Source of the DNA: an uncultured Angelakisella sp.
Lineage (GTDB): Bacteria > Bacillota > Clostridia > Oscillospirales > Ruminococcaceae
NCBI GenBank assembly: GCA_910585535.1
Contig: CAJUFK010000013.1
Span: 1 to 47,649, forward strand
Direction of reading: 5' to 3'
Length of the DNA: 47,649 nt
A program made the translations under genes and the position numbers. Shown here in pieces: positions 16,054-23,681 of this stretch (position 1 is its first letter; every line of letters starts with the position of its first letter). The notes beneath the pieces are model-generated. The model was not told where the DNA came from and made no database searches. It was given only the letters and a program-made list of their open reading frames with translations.

Positions 16054-17322
16054 ATGAAACACCACAGTTCTCTCCGGCTCCTGCTGGCGGCGCTGGTCCT
16101 TGTCTTTACGGCAGTGACCGCCTCCGCCGCCCAGCAGCCCTGCATCGTTCTGAAATCCAACGGTATGGAAAACCAGTATACCCTGCGTCTGGACGCTTTC
16201 CAAAGCACGTTTGAATCGGTGCAGTTTGACATCATTGTTGACCGTCAGATCGAGGCTCCCAAGGTGACTTGGCGGGACAACTCCCCGGCCCACCTCCAAG
16301 AAATCCTCACTACCACCGCGGAGGGCAAGACCACCCTTACCGTCATCATCGACCACCTGCGGCCCATCACCAACGTCAATAGCGTGGAGCTTGCCGATCT
16401 CACCTTCTCCCAAAACCTTCCCGCCTCGGCCTTCTCCGCCGGGGAGGAGATGATCGCCCTGGATAAGGACCAGGCAGAGACCATCTACCGGGAGCCGGCC
16501 CTTAAAGTCACCGGGCCTTCCGGCAGCGAATCCGGAGGGGGCTCCCTGGGCTGGTCTGACGCTTCCGGCAGCATCCGGGAAAACGGCTCCAAAAAGACCC
16601 TCTCCCTCCGGGTACACAGCGGCGAAACGGTGGGCCAGGATCTTTTCCGCCAAGCCGCAGAGGAAAAGCTCCTTCTCACCCTGGATTACGGCAGTTACAA
16701 ATGGATCTTTGACACCTCCAAGGGGGTCTCCATCCCCGCCGGGCGCATCTACTACGACCTTTCGGCGGAGGAGATCAGTTTCCGCAGCCTTTCCACCGCA
16801 GTGGAGGGAAGCGACATCCTCCAGCTGGAGACCGCCTACAGCGGGGCCCTCCCCTGCGACGCCCTTCTTGCCTGGCCGGTAGGAGAGGAACACGCCGGGA
16901 AAACGGTGTACCTTTCCTTTTACAACGAAAACGAAACCAGGCTGGAATACCGGGCCAGCGTCACCGTCACCGAGGAGGGGATCGTTGAACTGCCCCTTAC
17001 CCGGGGCGGGAGATACGTGGTCTCTTTGCGAAACGTCTGGGGCCAGCCGGCCAACAGTTCCCCTGTGGGGCCAACCCAGACTACACCTCCGGAGAGTGAG
17101 GCAGAGGTAACCGTTTTGCCGGAGGACCAGCTGGTCACTCCCCCGGAGCCTTCGGAACCGGAGCCTGTCTCCTCCCTTCCGCCGGAAGCGGAGGAGGATA
17201 CCGGGTCCGGCGGGCTGCCCGGATGGGCGCTGCCCCTGGCCGGGCTCCTGGTACTCATCGCCGGTGGCACCGCCCTCTTCTTCCAGCTTCGGGCCGGAAA
17301 GGACGGAGGATATAACATCTGA
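16054..17322 (+). CDS. Membrane-anchored surface protein, N-terminal domain possibly cohesin-like
   Basis: 422 residues. There is a signal peptide (1 to about 26, ending TASAAQQ), then an all-beta domain (about 30-145) with a cohesin-like strand pattern, including QSTFESVQFDIIVD, KTTLTVIIDHLRP and SVELADLTFSQN. A Gly/Ser linker follows, then a second beta domain (about 165-335) ending in ELPLTRGGRYVVSLRNVWG, a module found in Gram-positive surface proteins. The C-terminus has a Pro/Glu-rich wall-spanning stretch (about 340-390), one transmembrane helix WALPLAGLLVLIAGGTALFF and a short basic tail. No LPxTG is visible. It is 6 bp after the dockerin-bearing protease, so the two are surely cotranscribed. 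A cohesin-dockerin pairing would tether the protease to the cell; the cohesin call is tentative. Confidence 0.8.
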   Translation: MKHHSSLRLLLAALVLVFTAVTASAAQQPCIVLKSNGMENQYTLRLDAFQSTFESVQFDIIVDRQIEAPKVTWRDNSPAHLQEILTTTAEGKTTLTVIIDHLRPITNVNSVELADLTFSQNLPASAFSAGEEMIALDKDQAETIYREPALKVTGPSGSESGGGSLGWSDASGSIRENGSKKTLSLRVHSGETVGQDLFRQAAEEKLLLTLDYGSYKWIFDTSKGVSIPAGRIYYDLSAEEISFRSLSTAVEGSDILQLETAYSGALPCDALLAWPVGEEHAGKTVYLSFYNENETRLEYRASVTVTEEGIVELPLTRGGRYVVSLRNVWGQPANSSPVGPTQTTPPESEAEVTVLPEDQLVTPPEPSEPEPVSSLPPEAEEDTGSGGLPGWALPLAGLLVLIAGGTALFFQLRAGKDGGYNI

Positions 17323-17329
17323 CCAACCC

Positions 17330-17358
17330 TTGAATCCTATCCTGGTTTGCAGTATAAT
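17330..17358 (+). promoter_or_regulatory. Promoter of the YbjN-like gene
   Basis: TTGAAT at 17330-17335 and TATAAT at 17353-17358, spacer 17 bp. It begins 8 bp after the stop codon of the anchor protein, so the next gene can be transcribed on its own. Confidence 0.8.
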
Positions 17359-17367
17359 AAAAACAGA

Positions 17368-17406
17368 TTCCCTGTCCTCCATGGGGAGCCCTTGGGGGAC
17401 AGGGAA
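17368..17406 (+). promoter_or_regulatory. Inverted repeat/hairpin in the 5' leader of the YbjN-like gene
   Basis: TTCCCTGTCC at 17368-17377 pairs exactly with GGACAGGGAA at 17397-17406. It starts about 10 bp after the -10 box, so it lies at the very 5' end of the transcript. It has no T tract, so it is not a simple terminator. It could be an operator palindrome or a stabilising 5' stem. Confidence 0.55.
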
Positions 17407-17437
17407 ATTTGTGGCAAAATAAGAAGGTTGATTTCCC

Positions 17438-17902
17438 ATGCGTACAGAAAAGATCTTTCTCCTTCGGTGCCTGGGGGAGGATCTGGAACTGGTGTTCCAG
17501 ACCCGGGGCCTCCCCTTCCGGTATGAGCGGAGCCGCCTCACCGGGGAGGGCACCCTTCCCCTTGGGGAGTACCAGCTTCCCCTCATTGTCTCCATCGATC
17601 AAGTTGGGAGCATCCTCACCATGACCTTGGGGCTGCCGGTGGAGTTCCCCGCCTCCGGGGAGACCGACGCCGCCATGGCCCTGGCCCAGCTGAACAGCCG
17701 CCTCACCGCCGGGTGTTTCCGGATCCGGGACGGGCTGGTCTCCTTCCGGGTCACCAGCTTCTTCCGGGACTGCCGCCTTTCCCTCCCCGCCATCTCCAGC
17801 ATGGTGGATTTCTGCGCGGCCTCCGAGGCCTACCTGGTCCCTCTGCGCCGTCTGGCCACCGGGGAGATCACCCTGGAACAGTTTTTGGAGAAGATGGCCT
17901 GA
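17438..17902 (+). CDS. YbjN-domain-like protein
   Basis: 154 residues, soluble, no signal peptide. The C-terminal half reads like the YbjN/type III chaperone-like fold: LNSRLTAGCFRIRDGLVSFR followed by an acidic-helical end with MVDFCAASEAYLVPLRRLAT. The N-terminal half is a beta-rich lobe with LPLGEYQLPLIVSIDQVG. YbjN proteins are poorly understood, with suggested roles in stress and regulation. The start follows GAAGG by about 13 bases. The gene has its own promoter and a terminator shared with sbcC. The family call is by pattern only. Confidence 0.6.
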   Translation: MRTEKIFLLRCLGEDLELVFQTRGLPFRYERSRLTGEGTLPLGEYQLPLIVSIDQVGSILTMTLGLPVEFPASGETDAAMALAQLNSRLTAGCFRIRDGLVSFRVTSFFRDCRLSLPAISSMVDFCAASEAYLVPLRRLATGEITLEQFLEKMA

Positions 17903-17912
17903 CTTGTCAGCC

Positions 17913-17963
17913 AAAAACAAAAACGAGCCCCCGGAGCTTCCGGAAAGGCTCGTTTTTTGTTTT
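17913..17963. terminator. Bidirectional terminator between the YbjN-like gene and sbcC
   Basis: AAAACGAGCC (17920-17929) pairs with GGCTCGTTTT (17947-17956), extended by A-rich and T-rich arms on both sides. It serves the two convergent genes. Confidence 0.9.
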
Positions 17964-17974
17964 AGTCGGAACTG

Positions 17975-20950
17975 CTACTGGAACGCGGCGCGGCTGCCCC
18001 CGGCGCCCACCGTCACCAACAATGTTTTGGGGATCCGCTCCTGCAGGCCCTGGGCGTGGCTGATGACCCCCACCAGCCGCCCCCGGCTCCCCAGGGAGAG
18101 AAGGGTGTCTACGGCGCTCTGCCGGGAGCCCTCGTCCAGGGTGGCAAAGCCCTCGTCTACAAACAAGGTCTCGATGCGGATGGAGCCGGAATAGTGCTGT
18201 ACAACGTCTGCCAGCCCCAAGGCCAAAGCCAAAGAGGCCTTGAAGCTCTCCCCCCCGGAGAGGGTGGACACCTCCCGGCAGAGGCCGGTATCGTTGTCCA
18301 GCACCTCCAGGTCCAGCCCCGAGGCCGCCCCGTAACGGGCGGCGGCGTTCTTCCGGCATAGCTGGTACCGTCCCCCGGTCATCTCCCCCAGATGGCAGTT
18401 GCACATCTTTACAATGTCCTCCAGGTAGGCCGAAAGGACATAGGTCTCAAAGGTCATCCGGCTGTCGTTATCCCCTCCGGCCCGCCGGGCCAGCTCGGCG
18501 GTGACCGAGGCCCGCTGGGCCAGTTCCTGGCTGGCAAGGCTGGCCTGACGCAGTTCCTCCCAGCTGCCCCGGCAGAGGGCCAGCCTCCCCCGAAGGTCCA
18601 GAAGCCGCTGGTTCTCCTCCTTTTCCTCCTGGCGCAGGGCCTTTTCTTCCTCCTCCAGCCGGGGGAGATCGGGGCGCTGTTTCCCCTCCAGCTCCTCGGC
18701 AACAGCCTGGAGGTTCGCCGCCACCCCGGTGACCTCCTTCTGATACTCTGCGGCCTGCCTTTGCAGTTCCTCCCTGTGGGGGAGCTGCAAAAGCACAGCC
18801 TGGTATTTCTCCCGGGCGGCGGGACCGGCGCCAAAGCCGCTTTGAAGCATGGCATCCCGAAGCTCCCCGTAAGCCTGCTCCATGGCCCCCTCGTCCCGGC
18901 AAAGGACCTCCTCCAGGGTCTTTCGCTTTCCCTGGGCGGCGGCCCGCTGGGTCTCAAGGGCGGCGGCCTGCCGGTCCAGGAGGGCGTTCTGCTCCTCCAG
19001 GGATCTTTTTTTGCTGGCCAGGTCCTCCTTCCGTTTGGGGACATCCCCTTCCCGGAGCCGGGCCGGATAAGCTTCCAGCTGGGTCCGTAAAGCGGCCAGC
19101 TGCTCCCGGGCGGTCTGGCGGCTTCCAGCCAAACGGGAAAGACCGGAAACAGCAGCCTCCCGTCTGGAAGCCAGATCTTTGGACGAGGCCCCCGACAGGG
19201 GTTCCCCCAGCTGGGCCAGCTGGGCCTTCAGGGGGCGAAGGGCTTTCTCCTCCCCCTGGATAGCCCGGGAAAGCTCCTCCAGCCGTTCCTCCAAAAGGCC
19301 GTCCCCCTGGTAGATCCCCCGGAGGGAGAGTTCCGGCCAACGCGCCTGGAGGGCGGAGGTCATCGTCTTAGCCGCTTCCTCCTCCTGGACGCTGGCAGAC
19401 AAAGCACAGTCCCGTGCCGCCTTGCGATCCTCCAGCTCCCCCTTGGTGGGGGCGGACTCCTCCCGGCCTGCCGGGGCGGGATGCTCCCGGGAGCCGCACA
19501 CCGGGCAGGGCTCCCCCTCCCGAAGCTCTGCCGAAAGAAGGGAGGCCTCCCCCCGGAGAAACCGCCGGTAGGCCTCCAGATAGGCCTCTTCCTGGCGGCG
19601 GTACTCCCCTGCCCGCTCCAGAGCCCGCTTTCCCTGCTTCTGGAGGGCCGTCCCTTGCCCCTGAAGGGTCAGAAGGGCGTTTCGCTCCTGTTCCCGGGCC
19701 TGGATCTCCAGCAGCAAGGCCACGGCTCTTTCCTCCCGGCGGAGGCCGGTCTCCTCCCGGTCCAGCCGGGCCAAAAGGGCCTCCTGGGTTCCCTTCTCCC
19801 TCATCAGCCGGAGGATCTCCTCCAGCTGCCGGAGTTCCTCTCCGGTCTTTTGGATCTCCTCCAACCGCCGGGGGATCTCTTCCAGGGCCTTTTTCAGGGC
19901 TGCTGCCTGCTGCTCTTGGGCCTTCTCCTCCTCCTGCAGCCGGGCCAGCTGGCGGCGGCTGTCCTGGACCGAGGCCTTCAGCCCCCGGTACCGGTCCTCC
20001 CGAAGCTTCACCTTTTCGGCGGCCTCCATTGCCGCAAGCAGGTCCTTTCTGTCCGCCGCAGCTTTTCCCTGGGCCTCCAGCTCCTTTTCCCGGGCCAGCA
20101 GCTTTTCCCGGCGCAGGAAGCGTTCCTCCAGGTTCCTGGCTCCGGAAAGGTCCAGTTTTTCCCGGCGTTCTCCGGCGGCCCGGAGGGCGGTTTCCAGCTT
20201 CTTCGCCGCCGCCTCCTGCCGGGCGATGGCCTCCTCCACCACCTTGGCCAGGGTCTCGGTGGGCAGGGTAGCAGGTTCCGGGCAGGCGGCCAGGCCATCC
20301 ACCCCGTGGCGGATCAGGTTCTCAATCAGGCGCTCCATCTGCCTTCCCTGCTCCCCCAGCTGACCATCCAGATCCCGTTTTTCCTGCTGGAGGCGCAGGG
20401 TAAAATCCTGGTAAAGGGAGGTGCCGAAGATCTTCCGGAAGAGATCCGCCTTCTCCTTGCTGGGGGCTGTCAGCAGCTCCTTAAACTCCCCCTGGGCCAG
20501 CATGACGATCTTTCGGAACTGCTCGCAGGTGATCCCCAGCAGTTCCCGGATGCAGTCCGACACCTCGGTGAGGGAATCGATGACCCGCCCGTCGGGGAGG
20601 GTGAGTTCCGCTTTGTGCTGGAGGGACTTTTCCGCCCCCCGCTTCCCGGCCATCCGCTGGACAGGGCGGCGGCGGATGCGGTAGAGTTTCCCCTCCAGGC
20701 GGAAGGTCAGTTCCACAAAGCATTCCCGTCCGGGGTCGGCACTGTGGCACCGGAAGTTGTCGCTTTGCCGGGCGCTGCCGCTGGCCCTGCCGAAAAGGGC
20801 AAAGGTAATTGCGTCAAAGATGGTGGTCTTTCCCGCCCCAGTGGGGCCACTGATAAGAAAGACCCCTTCCTCCCCGACGGCAGAAAAATCCAGGGTCTCC
20901 TCTCCCCGGTAGGGGCCAAAGGCGCTGAGGGTCAGGGTCACCGGCTTCAT
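17975..20950 (-). CDS. sbcC: DNA exonuclease subunit SbcC
   Basis: 991 residues. SbcC is the SMC-like ATPase of the SbcCD (Mre11-Rad50) complex that opens hairpins and trims protein-blocked DNA ends. The N-terminus has LTLSAFGPYRGEETLDFSAV and Walker A SGPTGAGKTTIFDAI. A very long coiled coil rich in Glu/Arg/Leu follows, interrupted near its middle by the zinc-hook motif CPVCGSREHP. The C-terminal lobe has the signature LSGGESFKASLALALGLADV and Walker B TLFVDEGFATLDEGS. The length fits the family. The ATG at 20950 overlaps the sbcD stop as ATGA, so the two are translationally coupled. Confidence 0.97.
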   Translation of the reverse strand: MKPVTLTLSAFGPYRGEETLDFSAVGEEGVFLISGPTGAGKTTIFDAITFALFGRASGSARQSDNFRCHSADPGRECFVELTFRLEGKLYRIRRRPVQRMAGKRGAEKSLQHKAELTLPDGRVIDSLTEVSDCIRELLGITCEQFRKIVMLAQGEFKELLTAPSKEKADLFRKIFGTSLYQDFTLRLQQEKRDLDGQLGEQGRQMERLIENLIRHGVDGLAACPEPATLPTETLAKVVEEAIARQEAAAKKLETALRAAGERREKLDLSGARNLEERFLRREKLLAREKELEAQGKAAADRKDLLAAMEAAEKVKLREDRYRGLKASVQDSRRQLARLQEEEKAQEQQAAALKKALEEIPRRLEEIQKTGEELRQLEEILRLMREKGTQEALLARLDREETGLRREERAVALLLEIQAREQERNALLTLQGQGTALQKQGKRALERAGEYRRQEEAYLEAYRRFLRGEASLLSAELREGEPCPVCGSREHPAPAGREESAPTKGELEDRKAARDCALSASVQEEEAAKTMTSALQARWPELSLRGIYQGDGLLEERLEELSRAIQGEEKALRPLKAQLAQLGEPLSGASSKDLASRREAAVSGLSRLAGSRQTAREQLAALRTQLEAYPARLREGDVPKRKEDLASKKRSLEEQNALLDRQAAALETQRAAAQGKRKTLEEVLCRDEGAMEQAYGELRDAMLQSGFGAGPAAREKYQAVLLQLPHREELQRQAAEYQKEVTGVAANLQAVAEELEGKQRPDLPRLEEEEKALRQEEKEENQRLLDLRGRLALCRGSWEELRQASLASQELAQRASVTAELARRAGGDNDSRMTFETYVLSAYLEDIVKMCNCHLGEMTGGRYQLCRKNAAARYGAASGLDLEVLDNDTGLCREVSTLSGGESFKASLALALGLADVVQHYSGSIRIETLFVDEGFATLDEGSRQSAVDTLLSLGSRGRLVGVISHAQGLQERIPKTLLVTVGAGGSRAAFQ

Positions 20951-22119
20951 CCGTTCTCCTCCTCTCGTTCCTGTTCCATCTGGCGGTCAAGGGCCTCCAG
21001 GACGGCCTTGCCCGAGGCGGAAAGCTCCTGCCCCGTCACCTGGTGGTAAAAAGCCAGGTAGCTTTCGGTGAGGGAGAGCCTGACCAGCCGTTCCCTGCCC
21101 TCCAGCTCCAGAGCCTGGGCAGCGGGGTTCTGGTAATGGATCTGGAGATAGTTCGGGTAGACATTCCGCAGCTTCTGGGCGGCCCCCATCTCGGTCCCCT
21201 GGGTGAGGACGGTGATTTGGATGTAATCGGCGGAGGCAAACTCCCCGGCGGTGGGCGCCAGAAGCTCCTCCATGGTGCCTCGGATGGTCCGCAGATCCCG
21301 GAGGGGTGGAAAAACGACCGGTTCCACCGCCACCTCTCCGGTTCTATCCAGCTTTACCGACAGAACCGACTTCTCCTGTCCCGCCTCCGAGACGGAGTAT
21401 TTCAGGGGGCTGCCGCAGTACCGCAGCCTTGGGGTCCCCGCTGTCTGTCCCCGATGAAGGTGCCCCAGGGCGCAGTAGTGGAAGGGGTCGAAGAGGGCGG
21501 CATCCACCAGGTCGCTTCCTCCAACGCTCACCTCGGAATCACTGGACAAAAGGCCGGGGGCCTCCCGGTCCGCCCCCCGGGAAAAGAAACCGTGGGCCAA
21601 AAGGACCCTTCGGGGAGCGGCGGCAATCTCCTCCCGGTTCTCCCGGAGGAGAGCGGCGTAGGCATCCTGGAAGGTATGGATCTCCTCCTGGGGGAAGAGG
21701 GTGCGGCCGTCCCCCGGGGTCAGGTATGGCAGGAGGAAAAAGTCCACCGGACCCCACTGGTCCTCCAGCGTAACCCGGGCCAGCTTTCTCTCCGGAATGG
21801 CGGCCATATACAGCCCCGCCGCCCGATAAAGGGAGGAGGCAAAGCTGAGCCGCTGGGGGCTGTCGTGGTTGCCTGCGATACAGAGGACAGGAATGCTGCG
21901 CTTTCCTGCCAGCTCTGCCAGAAACCAGTCGCAGAGTTCCACCGCCCCGGCGCTGGGGACGGCCCGGTCGTAAAGATCCCCGGCAATGAGAACGGCATCG
22001 TACTGGATCCCATCCAGATGGGCAAGAAGCTGGCGGCACCAATGCCGCTGGTCCTCCAGCAAGCTATATTCGCAAAGGCTTCGGCCGAAGTGAAGGTCAG
22101 AAAGGTGCAGGAATCGCAC
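20947..22119 (-). CDS. sbcD: DNA exonuclease subunit SbcD
   Basis: 390 residues. SbcD is the Mn2+-dependent phosphoesterase partner of SbcC. Metal-binding motifs are in order: LHLSDLHFGRSL (D-x-H), LIAGDLYDRAVPS (GD), CIAGNHDSPQRL (GNHD), LLAHGFF (H) and ALGHLHRGQ (GHxH). The start is the GTG at 22119, with AAAGGGGG about 11 bases upstream; homology begins exactly there. It overlaps sbcC by 4 bp. A promoter is seen about 40 bp upstream. Confidence 0.97.
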   Translation of the reverse strand: MRFLHLSDLHFGRSLCEYSLLEDQRHWCRQLLAHLDGIQYDAVLIAGDLYDRAVPSAGAVELCDWFLAELAGKRSIPVLCIAGNHDSPQRLSFASSLYRAAGLYMAAIPERKLARVTLEDQWGPVDFFLLPYLTPGDGRTLFPQEEIHTFQDAYAALLRENREEIAAAPRRVLLAHGFFSRGADREAPGLLSSDSEVSVGGSDLVDAALFDPFHYCALGHLHRGQTAGTPRLRYCGSPLKYSVSEAGQEKSVLSVKLDRTGEVAVEPVVFPPLRDLRTIRGTMEELLAPTAGEFASADYIQITVLTQGTEMGAAQKLRNVYPNYLQIHYQNPAAQALELEGRERLVRLSLTESYLAFYHQVTGQELSASGKAVLEALDRQMEQEREEENG

Positions 22120-22153
22120 AGGTCGCGGCCCCCTTTCGTTTTCTTTTCCCTAT

Positions 22154-22182
22154 ATTCTACAATGGTTTTGGGGAGAAGTCAA
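22154..22182 (-). promoter_or_regulatory. Promoter of sbcDC
   Basis: TTGACT at 22182-22177 and TAGAAT at 22159-22154, spacer 17 bp, pointing toward sbcD. Confidence 0.8.
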
Positions 22183-22294
22183 AGGGCTGGTGTAAGAGAG
22201 ACTCCTTTCTGGGTGTTTGGTTTCGTTCTAAAGGGCTTTTGTGGCGCTTCCCTTCCCCAGCTGGGTTTCTGTGGCCGGGCAAAGGAAAAGACGG

Positions 22295-22322
22295 TTGACA
22301 ATCTGCCCATGTATGGTATAAT
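22295..22322 (+). promoter_or_regulatory. Promoter of the tRNA-Pro transcript
   Basis: Consensus TTGACA at 22295-22300 and TATAAT at 22317-22322, spacer 16 bp. It lies upstream of both truncated tRNA copies and of the intact tRNA, so all three should be in one precursor. Confidence 0.88.
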
Positions 22323-22396
22323 AAGAAATATTCTGTGGTCTTTACAGGCCCCAGAGTATTTTGTTGAGGCGTAACAAGGATACGCAAAAAACAAAT

Positions 22397-22466
22397 CGGG
22401 GCGTAGCGCAGTTGGTAGCGCGCCTGCTTTGGGAGGATGCTCGGAACCAAACCGCAAAACTGAAAT
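22397..22466 (+). repeat. Truncated tRNA-Pro copy 1 (5' half plus spacer)
   Basis: The first 38 bases match the intact tRNA-Pro 5' half through the anticodon loop, with one change in the D loop (T for C). The D arm and UGG anticodon are kept. The tRNA-derived sequence then continues with gaps (GGATGCTCG), and the T arm and acceptor 3' strand are absent. A spacer ending in CCGCAAAACTGAAAT leads to copy 2. The period to copy 2 is 70 bp. It cannot fold as a tRNA. Confidence 0.9.
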
Positions 22467-22544
22467 CGGGGCGTAGCGCAGTTGGTAGCGCGCCTGCTTT
22501 GGGAGGATGCTCGAAAGCAGGTCGAAAAGCCCGCAAAACTGAAT
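22467..22544 (+). repeat. Truncated tRNA-Pro copy 2 (5' half plus spacer)
   Basis: Identical to copy 1 over the tRNA-derived 47 bases, then a different and longer spacer. The period to the intact gene is 78 bp. The inserted AAAGCAGG (22514-22521) is the exact complement of CCTGCTTT in the anticodon arm (22493-22500), giving an 8-bp hairpin that replaces the normal anticodon stem. The spacer ends again in CCGCAAAACTGAAT, as after copy 1. Confidence 0.9.
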
Positions 22545-22620
22545 CGGGGCGTAGCGCAGCTGGTAGCGCGCCTGCTTTGGGAGCAGGATGCCGGGTGTTC
22601 GAATCACCTCGCTCCGACCA
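22545..22620 (+). tRNA. tRNA-Pro (anticodon UGG)
   Basis: 76 nt with an encoded CCA end. The acceptor arm CGGGGCG pairs with CGCTCCG (one G-T pair), discriminator A73. D arm GCGC-AGCTGGTA-GCGC, anticodon arm CCTGC-TTTGGGA-GCAGG with anticodon TGG, T arm GGTGT-TCGAATC-ACC. All are standard. It reads CCN proline codons. It is the probable integration site or left boundary of the mobile element that follows. Confidence 0.97.
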
Positions 22621-22627
22621 TTAAAAT

Positions 22628-22670
22628 TCGCCGTAGAACCGCTTAACAGGCTGTTATACGGCGAGTTTTT
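22628..22670 (+). terminator. Terminator after tRNA-Pro
   Basis: TCGCCGTA at 22628-22635 pairs with TACGGCGA at 22657-22664, followed by GTTTTT. The loop contains a further partial pairing (ACCGCTTAACAGGCTGTT). Confidence 0.85.
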
Positions 22671-22859
22671 ATATTGGGGGTCAGAAAGGTGTTTGGGATG
22701 GAATGTGTCTGATTCGGATTAAACGGCGGGACAAAAAGCCGGAGGGTGTTTTGCGGGGAATTAGCTGGAGATGGGCGAAATCCCTAACCAATCCCTAACC
22801 GCTACAAATCACAAAAACAGAGTTTACCTTCTTTGTTACCCAATTCCTCAAAGCAAGTA
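22671..22859. other. Gene-free interval after tRNA-Pro with a tandem 11-bp repeat
   Basis: No gene is seen here. The only clear structure is AATCCCTAACC repeated twice in tandem at 22779-22789 and 22790-22800. Its place at the presumed element boundary makes a recombinase or excisionase binding site possible. Confidence 0.5.
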
Positions 22860-22887
22860 TTGACAAATGAAATTCCTTTGATATAAT
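22860..22887 (+). promoter_or_regulatory. Promoter of the nucleotidyltransferase-like gene
   Basis: Consensus TTGACA at 22860-22865 and TATAAT at 22882-22887, spacer 16 bp, about 60 bp before the chosen ATG. Confidence 0.85.
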
Positions 22888-22945
22888 GAAATGATTTAAC
22901 GCAGAAGTGTTGAATGGAGGCATGGGCGGAAAGGAGAAATATCGT

Positions 22946-23608
22946 ATGTATAGGTTTGTCTATGAATCTGAAAGCAAGAGATACCGCAATGCCTGTTCAC
23001 GCACATTGAAGGGAACCCGTTCGTTGCTTATGGAGGAAAGTATTGTCACACAATTTACACTTATTGGCAGTGGTGCAAAAAACATGATAACAAGAAATGG
23101 TGATGGGCCGTTTGACTTGGACTACAATTTTGAAATCATTAAGGCACCATCTTTCTACTGGAATGATTTACAGCACTTAAAAAATATAGTCCGGATTACG
23201 CTTGATAGAGCGGCGAAATCGTTTCATTTTTCTGAATCACAAGATTCCACATCTTGCCTGACTGCCCTATTACATTTCAAGGATGAGACGGCTGTTGACT
23301 TTCATTTTGATGTCGCAATTACAGCAAAAAATTCTGATGGAACATTATGCCGGCTTATTCACAACAAAAACTCCTGGGGTCTGGGTTTTGACCAATATGT
23401 TTGGAATGAAGTGCCAAATTCTCATGATGTTAGCGAAAAGGTCGCACAGATCAAATCAAGCGGATTATGGCTCGAAGTAAGAGACAGATATATCCATCTT
23501 AAAAATCTATACCTATCTTGTCCTCGGGATAAGGATCATCCTTCATTTGTTGTTTACATCGAAGCTGTTAATCAAATTTACAACCAATACTTTTGCAATA
23601 GGCAGTGA
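22946..23608 (+). CDS. Putative nucleotidyltransferase-fold protein, unknown target
   Basis: 220 residues, no signal peptide or membrane segment. A polymerase-beta-type nucleotidyltransferase pattern is visible: LIGSGAKN (G41-S42), then FDLDYNF with the metal-binding pair D57 and D59 after a 14-residue gap, and a possible third acidic residue in the strand TAVDFHFDVAIT. The C-terminal part is mostly helical. The ATG at 22946 has AAGGAG nine bases upstream; upstream in-frame starts lack spacing. The AT-rich composition differs from the chromosome on its left and also from the integrase gene on its right. Such single genes in mobile elements are often toxins or abortive-infection effectors, but no antitoxin is seen. 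The fold call rests on these motifs only. Confidence 0.65.
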   Translation: MYRFVYESESKRYRNACSRTLKGTRSLLMEESIVTQFTLIGSGAKNMITRNGDGPFDLDYNFEIIKAPSFYWNDLQHLKNIVRITLDRAAKSFHFSESQDSTSCLTALLHFKDETAVDFHFDVAITAKNSDGTLCRLIHNKNSWGLGFDQYVWNEVPNSHDVSEKVAQIKSSGLWLEVRDRYIHLKNLYLSCPRDKDHPSFVVYIEAVNQIYNQYFCNRQ

Positions 23609-23681
23609 CAACCAGCCGGTAACCTTTCTCTTGTAGCAACGAATGTGGGTCAGTGCTATGCCTAAAACCACCAATGAAACC

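Noticed and set aside
12889..17595. 1568-codon open frame on the reverse strand, antisense to the M60 protease and its partner
   Set aside because: It is a shadow of GC-rich coding sequence: no ribosome site, low-complexity Gly/Asp/Val-rich composition, no motif, while the forward genes have signal peptides and known domains.
19481..21049. 522-codon forward frame inside sbcC/sbcD
   Set aside because: Leu/Gln/Pro-rich shadow of the sbcC coiled coil; no start signal or homology.
22397..22620. Possible CRISPR-like repeat array
   Set aside because: Only three units, and the repeat is tRNA-Pro sequence; no cas genes.
22361..22624. 87-codon forward frame over the tRNA-Pro repeats
   Set aside because: It translates the tRNA and its truncated copies (GVAQLVARLL-type peptide), a well-known artefact.
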